A stretch of DNA of 41,662 nt from Gemmatimonadota bacterium (GTDB lineage Bacteria; Gemmatimonadota; Gemmatimonadetes; Gemmatimonadales; GWC2-71-9), in NCBI GenBank assembly GCA_022563595.1, contig JADFNB010000027.1, positions 1-41,662 of the forward strand. Direction: 5' to 3'. Under the pieces are notes generated by a model. It ran no database searches, was not told where the DNA came from, and worked only from the letters and a program-made list of their open reading frames with translations. The translations under genes and the position numbers were made by a program. Positions 15,223-24,263 of the stretch are shown here, one piece after another. Positions within the stretch are counted from its first letter, which is position 1, and every line of letters begins with the position of its first letter.

Positions 15223-17316
15223 ATGCGGGACTATACGGGCGACAAAATCAGAAATGTCGCTGTGGTCGGCCACGGCGCGAGCGGCAAGACCTCCCTGGTT
15301 GATGCACTCGCGTTCGTGGCCGGCAGCAGCTCGCGGCACGGATCCGTTGATGATGGCACCGCCCTCACCGACTACACCCCAGATGAGATCGCCCGGAAGT
15401 ACTCCATCAACCTCGCCCTCGCATACGCCGAGTGGCAGGACACGAAGATCAACCTGCTCGATACGCCCGGTTACCCGGACTTCATAGGCGACGCGGTTGC
15501 CGGGATCTACGCGGCCGACGCGGCACTGATCGTCGTGAGCGGCACGGCGGGTGTCGAAGTCGGGACGGAAATGGTGTGGGAGCACACCGTGCAACGTGGC
15601 ATTCCGAGGATGTTCTTCGTCTCGATGATGGACAAAGAGCACGCGAACTTCGAGCGCGTCTACGAGGATATCAAGGAACACATGACTCCAAAGGTGATCC
15701 CTATCGAAATCCCGATTGGCGCAGGCCCGGATTTCCACGGGATCATCAATCTGTTCTCGAAGAAATGCCACATGTACAAGAAGGGCACCAAGACGGGCGA
15801 GTACGAGGAGGTGGATATCCCATCCGAGTACCAGGATCGCCTGGAGAAATATTCGCTGGAGCTGATCGAGCGGATCGCGGAAACCGACGACACCCTGATC
15901 GAGCGGTACCTGGGCGGTGAGGAGATCTCCCGAGATGAAGCGATCACGGCGATGCGGGCGGGAATGGCGCGCGGTGAGCTGTACCCGCTGTTGTGCGGCG
16001 CGGGGACGCTCACCTACGGTACGCGCGCGCTCCTCTCCAAGCTGGTCGAACTGGTACCGCAGCCGACCGGGCGCGGCGAGATTGCCGCGGAGACATGGGG
16101 CACGGCCGAGCCGCTCTCGGTGTCAGCGTGCGACGACGCGCCGTTCGTCGCGCAGGTGTTCAAGACGGTCGCGGAACCGCATGTGGGTGAGGTGTCGTTC
16201 TTTCGGATCTACTCGGGAGTGATCAGGAACGGTGATGAGGTGTTCAACGCGCCGCGGAACTGCGACGAGAAGCTGGCGCACCTGTCCATCACCCAGGGGA
16301 AGGAACGGTCCGAGATCCCGATGCTGCACGCCGGGGACATCGGCACCGTCGCCAAGCTGAAGGACACCCACACCAACGACACGCTTTCGACGCGCGACCA
16401 GCAGGTCGTCCTGCCGAAGATCCCGTTTCCGGAACCGCTCATCGTGCTCGCGGTGGCCGTCAAGAATCGCAGTGAAGAGGACAAGCTCTCCACCGGCCTG
16501 CATAGACTGCACGACGAAGATCCCACCTTCCACCACGAGTACAACGGGGAGTTGGGACAAACCCTCATTCGCGGGCGCGGCGAGCGTCACCTACAGGTCA
16601 TCATCGAGCGCTTGGAGCGGAAGTTCGGGGTGCACGCGGAGCTGGTGCGACCGAAGATACCGTACCGCGAAACGTTCAGGTCAAAGGCCGAGGGCCAGGG
16701 CAAACACAAGAAACAGACAGGAGGGCGCGGCCAGTACGGCGACTGCTGGATCCGTATAGTGCCCCAATCGCGTGGTGAGGGGTACGAGTTCGAGAGAAGG
16801 ATCGTGGGCGGCGCGATTCCGAGCAAGTATGTCCCGGCTGTGGACAAGGGAATCCAGGAAGCGGCCCAGCGCGGCGTCGTCGCGGGGTATCCGGTCGTCG
16901 ACTTCAAGGTCGAGTGCTTCGACGGCAGCTACCACCAGGTCGACAGCAGTGAGCAGGCGTTCAAGATGGCTGGTATCATGGCATTCCGGAACGTCGCCCC
17001 GAACTGCCGGCCGGTGTTGCTGGAACCGGTGCTCTCCGTGGAAGTCCACGTGCCCGGTGAGAACCTGGGCGACGTGATGGGTGATCTCTCATCCCGGCGG
17101 GCACAGATACTCGGGAGCGAGTCGGACGGACGGCTGACCAAAGTGAAGGCCTACGTCCCCGAGGCGGAGATGTACAAGTACTCGACGCAACTCCACTCGA
17201 TGACGCACGGACGGGGCACCTTCAGCTGGTCATTCGCCAGCTATCAGCAGGTACCGGCGGACGTCGCGAAGAGGATCGCGGAAGAGCGCGCCAAAGAAGC
17301 AGAAGAGAAAAGATAA
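15223..17316 (+). CDS. EF-G-like translational GTPase (EF-G2 type)
   Basis: A 697-residue elongation factor G-like protein with all five domains by length. G1 is GHGASGKTS (residues 16-24), the switch-I segment reads RKYSINLALAYAEW, and G3 is DTPGYPDF (80-87). The G4 motif that sets guanine specificity, normally NKxD, reads SMMD (134-137). Domain IV includes the KKQTGGRGQYGDCWI block and domain V ends in HGRGTFSWSF. It has a very strong Shine-Dalgarno (GAGGAGG, 15208-15214) and a strong terminator, so it is a single well-expressed unit. It is probably a paralogue of the main EF-G; such proteins have been tied to ribosome rescue, recycling or slow growth, not fixed here. Confidence 0.88.
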   Translation: MRDYTGDKIRNVAVVGHGASGKTSLVDALAFVAGSSSRHGSVDDGTALTDYTPDEIARKYSINLALAYAEWQDTKINLLDTPGYPDFIGDAVAGIYAADAALIVVSGTAGVEVGTEMVWEHTVQRGIPRMFFVSMMDKEHANFERVYEDIKEHMTPKVIPIEIPIGAGPDFHGIINLFSKKCHMYKKGTKTGEYEEVDIPSEYQDRLEKYSLELIERIAETDDTLIERYLGGEEISRDEAITAMRAGMARGELYPLLCGAGTLTYGTRALLSKLVELVPQPTGRGEIAAETWGTAEPLSVSACDDAPFVAQVFKTVAEPHVGEVSFFRIYSGVIRNGDEVFNAPRNCDEKLAHLSITQGKERSEIPMLHAGDIGTVAKLKDTHTNDTLSTRDQQVVLPKIPFPEPLIVLAVAVKNRSEEDKLSTGLHRLHDEDPTFHHEYNGELGQTLIRGRGERHLQVIIERLERKFGVHAELVRPKIPYRETFRSKAEGQGKHKKQTGGRGQYGDCWIRIVPQSRGEGYEFERRIVGGAIPSKYVPAVDKGIQEAAQRGVVAGYPVVDFKVECFDGSYHQVDSSEQAFKMAGIMAFRNVAPNCRPVLLEPVLSVEVHVPGENLGDVMGDLSSRRAQILGSESDGRLTKVKAYVPEAEMYKYSTQLHSMTHGRGTFSWSFASYQQVPADVAKRIAEERAKEAEEKR

Positions 17317-17346
17317 GGCGGAGGCGCCCCGCCACGGTCAGGTCAG

Positions 17347-17390
17347 CACCCGCCGGCAGCTCTTCCGCTGCCGGCGGGTGTTTCCGTTCC
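17347..17390 (+). terminator. Strong Rho-independent terminator after EF-G-like gene
   Basis: A 14-bp perfect GC-rich stem (17347-17360 with 17367-17380) with a 6-nt loop is followed by TTTCCGTTCC on the plus strand. It closes the EF-G-like gene; there is no T-run on the minus side, so folA transcripts are probably not stopped by it. Confidence 0.85.
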
Positions 17391-17452
17391 GGTACGTTCC
17401 CGACGACCGCTTCCTCGGGCGGTTGTTTCCCCACGTAGCTTATGCAGTGGCA

Positions 17453-17950
17453 CTAATCGGGTTTCCCTCTTCGCCGATGCTCCTCGAACGTAAAGGCGTA
17501 TCGGTGTCGCGTGTCAGCGGGATGGTGTACCGCGTCGATCAACTCCCATTGGTCGTTGTCGAGCGGCCGGAACGTGACGTCGCCGGTCACCGTCGCGTGC
17601 ACCCGGGTGAGATAGATGCGATCGGCGCGTGGGAGTGCCGCATGATACACGTCGGCTCCGCCGACGATGAACGCCTCTTCCTCGTCCGCCACCATCGCCA
17701 GAGCCGCAGCGAGATCGGGTGCCACGGTCGCGCCGGCCGGCCGGAACGCGGAGTTTCGAGTGAGCACGATCATGCGTCTGCCGGGCAGCGGACGGCCGAT
17801 CGACTCGAAGGTCCTGCGACCCATGATGAGTGTGTGTCCCATGGTCAGGCGCTTGAACCGCTTCAAATCGTCCGGCAGACGCCACGGGAGCGCGTTGGCG
17901 CGGCCGATGACGCCGTCGTCGGCGACCGCGACGATGATGGAGAGCTTCAC
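17453..17950 (-). CDS. folA: Dihydrofolate reductase
   Basis: A 165-residue DHFR reducing dihydrofolate with NADPH to tetrahydrofolate. Landmarks: [20 protein letters not shown] at the N-terminus, the substrate-binding acid Asp28 in LPDDLKRFK (E. coli Asp27), the NADPH-site [15 protein letters not shown], and the FIVGGADVY block. The start is GTG 17950, whose last two bases plus one more form the TGA of thyA (GTGA overlap), so folA is coupled to thyA. ThyA turns methylene-THF into DHF and FolA restores THF, so the pair closes a cycle. It is last in a six-gene coupled operon. Confidence 0.95.
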   Translation of the reverse strand: MKLSIIVAVADDGVIGRANALPWRLPDDLKRFKRLTMGHTLIMGRRTFESIGRPLPGRRMIVLTRNSAFRPAGATVAPDLAAALAMVADEEEAFIVGGADVYHAALPRADRIYLTRVHATVTGDVTFRPLDNDQWELIDAVHHPADTRHRYAFTFEEHRRRGKPD

Positions 17951-18741
17951 ACGGCGATGGAGGCGGCGATGCGGGGGTGCGGCTCGTATCCTTCCAACGT
18001 GAAATCGCCGTATGTGAAGTCGAGAATCGACACTACCTCCGGGTTGAGTCGCATGGTCGGAGGTGGCCGTGGCTCCCGTGTGAGCTGTTCGCGTACCTGT
18101 TCGAGATGGTTCCGATAGATGTGCGCGTCTCCGAACGTATGGATGAACTTGCCCGGTACCAGGCCGGTGACCTGCGCGATCATCATGGTCAGCAGTGAGT
18201 AGGACGCGATGTTGAACGGCACGCCGAGAAACAGATCGGCGCTTCGCTGATAGAGTTGGCAGGACAGCCGGCCATCCTGCACATGGAACTGAAAGAGAAC
18301 GTGACACGGTGCCAGCGCCATCGCCGGGATCTCCGCCACGTTCCACGCGGACACCATCAGCCGTCGCGAGTCGGGCTCGTCACGGATCTGCTGGACTACG
18401 GCGATTATCTGATCGATCCGGCCGCCGTCCGGGGCGGGCCACGCGCGCCATTGACGTCCGTAGACCGGACCGAGCTCGCCGTCGTCATCCGCCCATTCAT
18501 CCCAGATCCGGACCCCGTGCTCCTTCAAGTATCGGATGTTGGTTTCGCCGCGTAGGAACCACAACAACTCGTAGATGATGGACTTCAGGTGCATCTTCTT
18601 GGTGGTGACCAGCGGAAACCCCGCCGACAGATCGTAGTGGGTTTGGTATCCGAATACGCTGATGGTGCCCGTTCCCGTACGGTCGGATTTGGGCCGACCG
18701 TGCTCCAAGACGTGGCGCAGGAGATCGAGATACTGCTTCAC
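17947..18741 (-). CDS. thyA: Thymidylate synthase
   Basis: Folate-dependent dUMP-to-dTMP methylation. With GTG 18741 as start the protein is 264 residues, exactly the E. coli length, beginning [15 protein letters not shown] like MKQYLELMQKVL. A GGAG lies 8 nt before this GTG. The nucleophile Cys146 is in APCHVLFQF; phosphate-binding [16 protein letters not shown] and QRSADLFLG, and LPF-type [11 protein letters not shown], are present. Ends AASIAV like the E. coli enzyme. GTGA overlaps link it to the FAD oxidase upstream and to folA downstream. The dCMP deaminase about 10 kb away would supply dUMP. Confidence 0.97.
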   Translation of the reverse strand: MKQYLDLLRHVLEHGRPKSDRTGTGTISVFGYQTHYDLSAGFPLVTTKKMHLKSIIYELLWFLRGETNIRYLKEHGVRIWDEWADDDGELGPVYGRQWRAWPAPDGGRIDQIIAVVQQIRDEPDSRRLMVSAWNVAEIPAMALAPCHVLFQFHVQDGRLSCQLYQRSADLFLGVPFNIASYSLLTMMIAQVTGLVPGKFIHTFGDAHIYRNHLEQVREQLTREPRPPPTMRLNPEVVSILDFTYGDFTLEGYEPHPRIAASIAV

Positions 18742-20423
18742 GGGATCGACTCCAACAATGTCAGCCGCGGCGTGCCCCATGCCGCCGTACGCTCGATGTG
18801 GCGCAAGGCGGCGGCGATGTCGTGCGGGATCTGCGGGGCGTTGGGGCCCACCTTGAGCTGCGTCAGCGCGGCAGCGCCGTTCGCCGGGACGACGACGCCC
18901 GGATTGAGGATTCCGGCCGGATCGAACACGGTCTTTACTGCCCGGAACAGGTTCGCGATCTCGCTCCCGTAGATCCGTTCCAGCAAGGGAGCCCGCAGCC
19001 GGCCATCACCGTGTTCCCCACTCGGCGTGCCTCGCAACTCTACGAGGAGAGTGGTCACATCTTCCAGGAGCCGTGCCAACCGGTGCTCGAATCCGGGGAC
19101 GGTGGTGTCAACCAGCGCGTTCACGTGCAGGTGGCCGTCGCCGGCATGCCCGAACACGACAACCTGTACGTTCGCTTCCCGCGCGGCCTCGTGCACGCCG
19201 CGAAGATAGCGGTGAAGCGCGGCGGCCGGGACGCATCCGTCTTCGATGATCTGAAGCGAGCGCCGCTCCTGCGGCAACGCCGCTAGGGCCGCGCTGGCGG
19301 CGTGCCGTACGCTCCAGAGCAACTCGCGCTCCCGGTCGGTCACGCCTCTGCGTGTGAGCGTGCATGCCGGAGCGACCGCGCGCTCGGCCGCCTCCATGGT
19401 CGCGCGAAGCTCTTGCGGCGAGCGGCTCTCGAACTCGACTATCAGCACCGCGGCCGGGTCGCCGACGTCGAATGACGAGCGTGCGCCCGCGAGGTCGAGC
19501 AACGTTCGATCCAGTAGCTCGACGGCCGCGGGGTCATGTCGCAATACGGTTCCGATGACGTCCGTCAGCACGTCGAGCGAGGCTATGGCCAGCAGGAGCG
19601 TGCCGACGGCTTCCGGCGTGCGCTCGAGCTGAAGCTCGACCCGCGTGATGAAGCCGAGCGTGCCCTCGGAACCTATTACCAGGTCGAGGAGGTCACCCGA
19701 TGCCAAGTACTGGTCGAGGGCGTACCCAGCCGAGTTCTTGCTGGTGGCGGGAAACCGTGACGCGATGAACGGCGCGGCCCGCTCGATCGTCGGCTGCAAC
19801 TCGGCGAACCGGTCTTCCACGCGCAACCGCTCTACGAGTTGGCGACGGTCAGCCGCGGTCACCCTCCGATGCGTACGCGCAGCAAGGGCGCGCGGGAGCC
19901 AACCGCATTCCCCGTCCGCCGATACGAACTCGATGCCGCGGACCCACCGGCGGATACTCCCAGACCGGAGGCTCCGTGCCCCCGCGGCGTTGGTCGCGAT
20001 CATGCCGCCGATCGTACAGAACGCTCCGCTCGCCGGATCCGGCGCGATCCGGAACCCGAAGTGCCGGCCGACATCGTTCACCGTGCGCCACGTGACGGCC
20101 GCGCCGATGTTGGCAACCTGTGTGAGGGAGACGCGTGCGGGCCGATCGAACGCGGCGAGATCGACGACGATCCCCGGCCCGACGTTTCCACCCGGCATCC
20201 CGCTGCCCGCACCCCGTGGCGTGAGCGGCATGCCGGTATCGGCGGCATGTCGGATCAGGACGCATAGGTCGGTCCGGTCGACCGGCATCGCCACTGCTGC
20301 GGGGACGATCCGAAATGGGCCGGCACCCTCACTGTATGCATAGCGTACGGTCGGTTCGGTCAGATAACGGCCCCGGAACCCCGCGGGCGCTGAACTGCAC
20401 TTCACCCAACCTCCACCGGTCAC
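18738..20423 (-). CDS. FAD-linked oxidase, D-lactate/glycolate dehydrogenase-like
   Basis: A 561-residue VAO-type flavoprotein: FAD-binding domain (PCMH fold, about residues 35-215) with [20 protein letters not shown], the [15 protein letters not shown] turn and [14 protein letters not shown], then the FAD-oxidase C domain with [16 protein letters not shown] and [18 protein letters not shown]. The last motif is typical of YdiJ-like D-lactate or D-2-hydroxyglutarate dehydrogenases, but the iron-sulfur C-terminal half of those enzymes is absent. Substrate is therefore uncertain. Start GTG 20423 overlaps the squalene synthase stop (GTGA); GTG 20405 with GGAGG 4 nt upstream is an alternative. Its stop overlaps the thyA start. 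Why it sits between isoprenoid and folate genes is unclear. Confidence 0.85.
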   Translation of the reverse strand: MTGGGWVKCSSAPAGFRGRYLTEPTVRYAYSEGAGPFRIVPAAVAMPVDRTDLCVLIRHAADTGMPLTPRGAGSGMPGGNVGPGIVVDLAAFDRPARVSLTQVANIGAAVTWRTVNDVGRHFGFRIAPDPASGAFCTIGGMIATNAAGARSLRSGSIRRWVRGIEFVSADGECGWLPRALAARTHRRVTAADRRQLVERLRVEDRFAELQPTIERAAPFIASRFPATSKNSAGYALDQYLASGDLLDLVIGSEGTLGFITRVELQLERTPEAVGTLLLAIASLDVLTDVIGTVLRHDPAAVELLDRTLLDLAGARSSFDVGDPAAVLIVEFESRSPQELRATMEAAERAVAPACTLTRRGVTDRERELLWSVRHAASAALAALPQERRSLQIIEDGCVPAAALHRYLRGVHEAAREANVQVVVFGHAGDGHLHVNALVDTTVPGFEHRLARLLEDVTTLLVELRGTPSGEHGDGRLRAPLLERIYGSEIANLFRAVKTVFDPAGILNPGVVVPANGAAALTQLKVGPNAPQIPHDIAAALRHIERTAAWGTPRLTLLESIP

Positions 20424-21445
20424 TCCGCGTACGCCAGGCGCCGGTAGTAGGTGCGAACCAGCGCGTTGCAGGGGGCAACGAAGTACGTCGCGGCCAACGT
20501 GCGATATACCTCAGGGCGCGTGATCTTGACCTTGTGAGCCGGGTCGAGGAGGCCGGGGTCGCGCTCGGCCAGCCGGAGCGTACGGACCGCGAAGTACAGC
20601 GACGTCAGGCAGAAGATCCGAATGCGGTAGGCGGCGGCCGGGAGAGTCACGCAATACTCCAGCGCGTCGCCCAGGTGACGCTTCGCCTTCTCGATCAATG
20701 ACACCATCACCTCATGCGCCTGCTCAGCATGGGCCGGATCCTGCAGCTCGTCCGGGCGGATACCGGCACGCTCGCAGAGATCCTGGGGCACGAAACTCCA
20801 GCCGCGCGTCCGGTCGTCGGCCACGTCCTTGACGATGTTGGTGAGCTGAAGCCCGAGTCCGAAGCTCGTGGCGAGCCGTTCCAGCCTGGCGTGCAGTTCG
20901 CCGGTGATCGCCGGCACGTGGAGCCGGAACAGCTCCGTCAACAGATGTCCGACGGTGCCTGCCACGTAATAGCAGTACCGGTCGAGATCGGCTACGCTTT
21001 GGATGGCGTGCAGGTCCCCCGTGGCATCGCCGCGGGAGGGGCCGGCGAACTCGGCCATGCCGTCGGCCATCTCCTGCACCCAAGGGCGGATCGCCGCCTG
21101 CTCTTCGGTCGAGAGCCTGCGGAACTCGCGCAGCACGCGGTCGGCATCGGCGGCGAGGCGTTCTTCATCGGTTCGCCGGCGCTGGAACACCTCCTGTAAC
21201 CTCGCGATATCCGGGCCGCCGTCGTCGAGCGCGTCCCTAAACAGGCCGAGCAGGCCCGCTTTGTCATCGGGGGTCAGATCGGCCGTGTCTTCGATGGTGT
21301 CCACGATCCGGCAGAGCAGATATGAGTTGAGCACGGCGTACCCGAGCTCCGGCGGAAGCAGGCGAATGCCCAGCGCGAACGTGCGTGACACCTTGGGCAG
21401 TATCGCGAAGCAGAACTCGCGATCGACCCTCACGTTCGCCGTCAT
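20420..21445 (-). CDS. Squalene/phytoene synthase family enzyme, squalene synthase-like
   Basis: A 341-residue head-to-head prenyl synthase. First Asp-rich motif DTIED (residues 49-53) follows SRTFALGIRLLPPEL; second motif is NIVKDVADD (203-211), followed by RGWSFVPQDL. The helix YYVAGTVGHLLTELF replaces the phytoene synthase pattern and, with the VDTIEDT form, points to squalene synthase (farnesyl-PP farnesyltransferase) of the single-gene type rather than HpnC/D/E. Dehydrosqualene or phytoene cannot be excluded without modelling. ATG 21445 overlaps the stop of the upstream lipoprotein (ATGA). A hydrophobic C-terminal anchor of eukaryotic enzymes is absent. Confidence 0.85.
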   Translation of the reverse strand: MTANVRVDREFCFAILPKVSRTFALGIRLLPPELGYAVLNSYLLCRIVDTIEDTADLTPDDKAGLLGLFRDALDDGGPDIARLQEVFQRRRTDEERLAADADRVLREFRRLSTEEQAAIRPWVQEMADGMAEFAGPSRGDATGDLHAIQSVADLDRYCYYVAGTVGHLLTELFRLHVPAITGELHARLERLATSFGLGLQLTNIVKDVADDRTRGWSFVPQDLCERAGIRPDELQDPAHAEQAHEVMVSLIEKAKRHLGDALEYCVTLPAAAYRIRIFCLTSLYFAVRTLRLAERDPGLLDPAHKVKITRPEVYRTLAATYFVAPCNALVRTYYRRLAYAE

Positions 21446-21897
21446 CCCCCTTCGGCAATCTCTCTGATGTGGTCGACTAGCATGCGAACCAGCTGCATGG
21501 CGGGATGATCCCGCGGGATCGCACGCTCGTTCCGGCGGGTGTTGGAGAGTCCAGTGCTGAACGGGCTGTAGATGCCCTGGATCGCCAGACGGGTGTCGCC
21601 ACTCTGAGGGTCGTCGGTCACGAACACCCGGAACCGCACGATCCGCTCCGCGAACGGGTAATGCGTTGCTTCCTGGTAGTACGACGCGATGTCGACGTAC
21701 TCGGTCTCGATGACCCCGGCGTCGGGGTTCGATTCGCGTAGCGGCAGCCCCTGATCGGTGATCGCCTGCAACGCCGCCGTCAACGTCACGCGTTCCGAGG
21801 CCTGGATCAGCTCCTCGGCCACAGGCCGGATCGTGCGCGTGCCGCTCGTGACGCACGCGGCGCAAGCCGCCAGTGCGATCAGGGGTGCTGCCCTCAC
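21442..21897 (-). CDS. Putative lipoprotein B, paralogue of its neighbour
   Basis: A 151-residue predicted lipoprotein of unknown function. The leader is short (VRAAPLIALAAC) with lipobox Cys at residue 12 or 15. The body shares a pattern with the upstream lipoprotein: VIETEYVDI here against FLETQWYNL there, then an RIVRFRVFV strand and a C-terminal helix QLVRMLVDHIREIA against RLLVRVMDAVHERF. So the two look like diverged duplicates. Start GTG 21897 overlaps the neighbour's stop (GTGA) and its own stop overlaps the squalene synthase ATG. Position suggests an envelope role linked to squalene or its products; nothing proves it. Confidence 0.65.
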   Translation of the reverse strand: MRAAPLIALAACAACVTSGTRTIRPVAEELIQASERVTLTAALQAITDQGLPLRESNPDAGVIETEYVDIASYYQEATHYPFAERIVRFRVFVTDDPQSGDTRLAIQGIYSPFSTGLSNTRRNERAIPRDHPAMQLVRMLVDHIREIAEGG

Positions 21898-22364
21898 CTG
21901 CCGAATCGCTCGTGCACCGCGTCCATCACGCGCACCAGCAGCCGCCAGCCGCCGTGTCCTTGCGGAACCATCATCTCCCGACTCCGCGGCATCACTGACG
22001 GATCCGTGGTACGCTGCAGCACGGACTCCGACGTGACCACGCTGCGTCCGGACGCGAGCGGATCCGCCCAGAATCGCAACAGGACGACGCGGTCCGGATT
22101 GTCTCGGGATGTCTTGCCCGACTCGCGCGTCACCAGGTTGTACCACTGCGTCTCGAGGAAGCCTTCCTCCGGGCTCGTCCACTGTATCCGCAGGTGCTCG
22201 GCCAACACGCGTGACGCGAGCTCCTGGATGACGGCCGCGGGCTCCGCGTTCACTGTGTCCACGCGGGCGTTCACGAGGGGGCTGTAGGAAGGCCGAATGC
22301 CACCGGCGCACGCTGCGGCTCCGATGAGGGCGCCCGCAAGGGCAAAGAAGGTGATCCGCTGCAT
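21894..22364 (-). CDS. Putative lipoprotein A, first gene of the coupled operon
   Basis: A 156-residue predicted lipoprotein: MQRITFFALAGALIGAAAC with lipobox Cys19. No known domain recognised; a central EEGFLETQWYNLVTRES and RVVLLRFWADP strand pair recurs in the next gene. ATG 22364 has GGAGG about 10 nt upstream. It heads the run lipoprotein A - lipoprotein B - squalene synthase - FAD oxidase - thyA - folA, in which each stop codon overlaps the next start. It may act at the outer membrane, for example in lipid handling, but this is only guilt by association. Confidence 0.65.
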   Translation of the reverse strand: MQRITFFALAGALIGAAACAGGIRPSYSPLVNARVDTVNAEPAAVIQELASRVLAEHLRIQWTSPEEGFLETQWYNLVTRESGKTSRDNPDRVVLLRFWADPLASGRSVVTSESVLQRTTDPSVMPRSREMMVPQGHGGWRLLVRVMDAVHERFGR

Positions 22365-22442
22365 ATCTCGCGATCCTCCGTTCGTGCTGGTGAAGCGGTG
22401 TATCGGGATCTTGGGTTCTCGTCAGTCCCTCGCAGGAAGCCT

Positions 22443-22454
22443 GTCCCGCGGGAC
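22443..22454. promoter_or_regulatory. 12-nt palindrome upstream of the lipoprotein-folA operon
   Basis: GTCCCGCGGGAC is a perfect palindrome about 80 nt before the lipoprotein A start, in the only gap (142 nt) between this operon and the 3-hydroxyacyl-CoA dehydrogenase. It may be an operator or the core of a short hairpin; no T-run follows on either strand. Confidence 0.25.
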
Positions 22455-22506
22455 CGGCGGCGTCAACCTCCGTTGGTCGCGCCCCGGAGGGCAGTGCCCG
22501 CCGAAC

Positions 22507-23394
22507 TCAGAGTCCCAGATCCGAGACCGACGCGGGCGTCGCGGAGTAGTCGTAGAACCCCTTCCCGGATTTCCTGCCGTACATGCCGACCAGAACCATC
22601 CGCTTCAGCAAGGGAGGCGGCGCGTAGCGCGGCTCCCGATACTCAGCGAACATGATCTCGGCGATCTTGTACGTCGTGTCGAGCCCCACGAAATCCAGCA
22701 GGGCGAATGGTCCCATGGGATGGCCGGTCCCGAGTACCATGCCCTTGTCGATATCCTGAATCGTGCCCACGCCGTGCTCCAGCGCGCGGATGGCGTCCAG
22801 GAGGTACGGAACGAGCAGCAGGTTGACGATGAATCCCGAAGTGTCCTTCGCGGCGATCGGATCTTTGCCCAGCGAGGTGGCGAACAGCATCGTCCGGTCG
22901 AACGTCCCCGGTGCCGTGGTCACCGTCCGCACGACCTCCACCAGCTTCATCAACGGCACCGGATTGAAGAAATGCAACCCGACGAAGCGGTCGGGCCGTT
23001 TGGTCGCGGCCGCCATGGCGGCGATTGTCAGGCTCGACGTGTTCGATGCGAAGATGGTTCCGGCGCCGCACAACCCGTCGAGTTCCTTCCACAGAGCGTT
23101 CTTGATTTCGAGATCTTCGGTCACGGCCTCGATGACGATGTCGCATCCCGCGAGGTCACCGACCTCGGTGGTGAATGTGAGACGCTCGAGTGTAGCGTCC
23201 CGTTCGTTCTGCTCCAGTTTTCCCTTCTCCACGAACTTGTCGAGCGATTTGACGATGCGAGCTTTGCCCTTCTCGTTCAGCTCGTCCGATACCTCGCGCA
23301 CAACGGTCCGACAGCCCGCGGCCGCGGCAACCTGCGCGATGCCGCTTCCCATCAGACCGCATCCCAAGACACCGACCGTTTCGAGCTTGCTCAT
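22507..23394 (-). CDS. 3-hydroxyacyl-CoA (3-hydroxybutyryl-CoA) dehydrogenase
   Basis: A 295-residue NAD(P)-dependent enzyme interconverting 3-hydroxyacyl-CoA and 3-ketoacyl-CoA. The Rossmann motif is GVLGCGLMGSG (residues 8-18). Catalytic and binding residues match the family: Ser120 in SNTSSL, His141 in GLHFFNPVP and Glu153 (12 residues on, as in human HAD). C-terminal dimer domain includes DTSGFIVNLLLVPYL and GHPMGPFALLDFVGLD. The single-domain length fits the butyrate/PHB-type enzyme (Hbd, PaaH). It is last in the run thiolase - SPFH protein - membrane protein - this gene, so with the thiolase it forms the first two steps of C4 synthesis or the last of beta-oxidation. Confidence 0.93.
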   Translation of the reverse strand: MSKLETVGVLGCGLMGSGIAQVAAAAGCRTVVREVSDELNEKGKARIVKSLDKFVEKGKLEQNERDATLERLTFTTEVGDLAGCDIVIEAVTEDLEIKNALWKELDGLCGAGTIFASNTSSLTIAAMAAATKRPDRFVGLHFFNPVPLMKLVEVVRTVTTAPGTFDRTMLFATSLGKDPIAAKDTSGFIVNLLLVPYLLDAIRALEHGVGTIQDIDKGMVLGTGHPMGPFALLDFVGLDTTYKIAEIMFAEYREPRYAPPPLLKRMVLVGMYGRKSGKGFYDYSATPASVSDLGL

Positions 23395-23428
23395 GGCTGG
23401 TTTTTTCTTTCGGTTGACATGATGCCGC

Positions 23429-24259
23429 CTAGTCACCCAGCCGGCGGCGGATTTCGTCGGCGATCCGCGAGAGCGGATGCTGGCGTGGTGCTTCGTTCTC
23501 GGGGCGAACCTCGATCTCACCGTGCTCGAGCTTGTCGAGAACCTGCTCCAACGCGACCTGCACGCGGTCGAGTTCCGCGCGGCGGGCCCGTGCCAGCCCG
23601 AACCCAATAGCCAGGCCGAGGGGAATCGGGATCACGGCGATCGGTACCATGACGCCGAGTGTGAACGCCACCGCCGTCAGTCCGGTGCCCGTGACGGCGA
23701 GTCCGGCGGCCCCGCCCAGGTGGTGGCGGCGAGTGTTGCCGAGATCAGCGAGCAGCCGCACGTGGCAGCGGCTGCCTTCGGCGCCCACCACCTGCGTGAC
23801 GATCTCCCGGGCCCGGGCGAGCCGGTATGAGCGGCCGCCGGCCCCCAACGAGCGTTTCAGCGTGGCGAAGGTTCCGCCCCGCGCCTCCCATCCCGTGCGA
23901 TCGGGGTAGCGCCGTTTGACGGTGAGGAGTTCGCCGTCGGTCATCCAAAGATGGAGTGCCGCTTTGACATCCTGCGCCGTGCCCGTAATGGTTCGTTCCG
24001 CCGCCAGCATGCGCGGACCGGCGAGCCACGTGAGCATTCCCCGCTCGGCGGCTGCTACGGCGCGGGTTTGTTCCTCGAAGAGGGCCTGCTGGAGGTAGAC
24101 GCTCGGGATGCCGACTTCCTCGCCGAGCTGGAGCAGCTCCGCCTCGGTCAGACCCTCACCGATCTCGCGCTCGCGGGCCTGGAGTTCAGCCGCCCGCTGG
24201 ATGATGCGCTCGAGCGCCGGGCGGTCGATCCTCTGGCCGGATGGGACAGAGTCGGCCAT
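23429..24259 (-). CDS. Hypothetical membrane protein
   Basis: A 276-residue protein of unknown function. The first 65 residues are helical and charged (LERIIQRAAELQARERE, then a TEAELLQLGEEVGI segment), resembling the short N-terminal module seen in some bacterial membrane proteins of this phylum. A mixed domain follows, then two adjacent membrane helices (about residues 185-230) and a charged, coiled-coil-like tail. ATG 24259 lies 4 nt beyond the SPFH gene stop, so the two are coupled. It may partner the SPFH protein at the membrane. No enzyme motif found. Confidence 0.7.
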   Translation of the reverse strand: MADSVPSGQRIDRPALERIIQRAAELQAREREIGEGLTEAELLQLGEEVGIPSVYLQQALFEEQTRAVAAAERGMLTWLAGPRMLAAERTITGTAQDVKAALHLWMTDGELLTVKRRYPDRTGWEARGGTFATLKRSLGAGGRSYRLARAREIVTQVVGAEGSRCHVRLLADLGNTRRHHLGGAAGLAVTGTGLTAVAFTLGVMVPIAVIPIPLGLAIGFGLARARRAELDRVQVALEQVLDKLEHGEIEVRPENEAPRQHPLSRIADEIRRRLGD

Positions 24260-24263
24260 CGAC

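Noticed and set aside
18738-20423. FAD-linked oxidase considered as a full YdiJ-type D-2-hydroxyglutarate dehydrogenase.
   Set aside because: The iron-sulfur C-terminal half is missing and the stop codon overlaps thyA, so it is a single-module enzyme.
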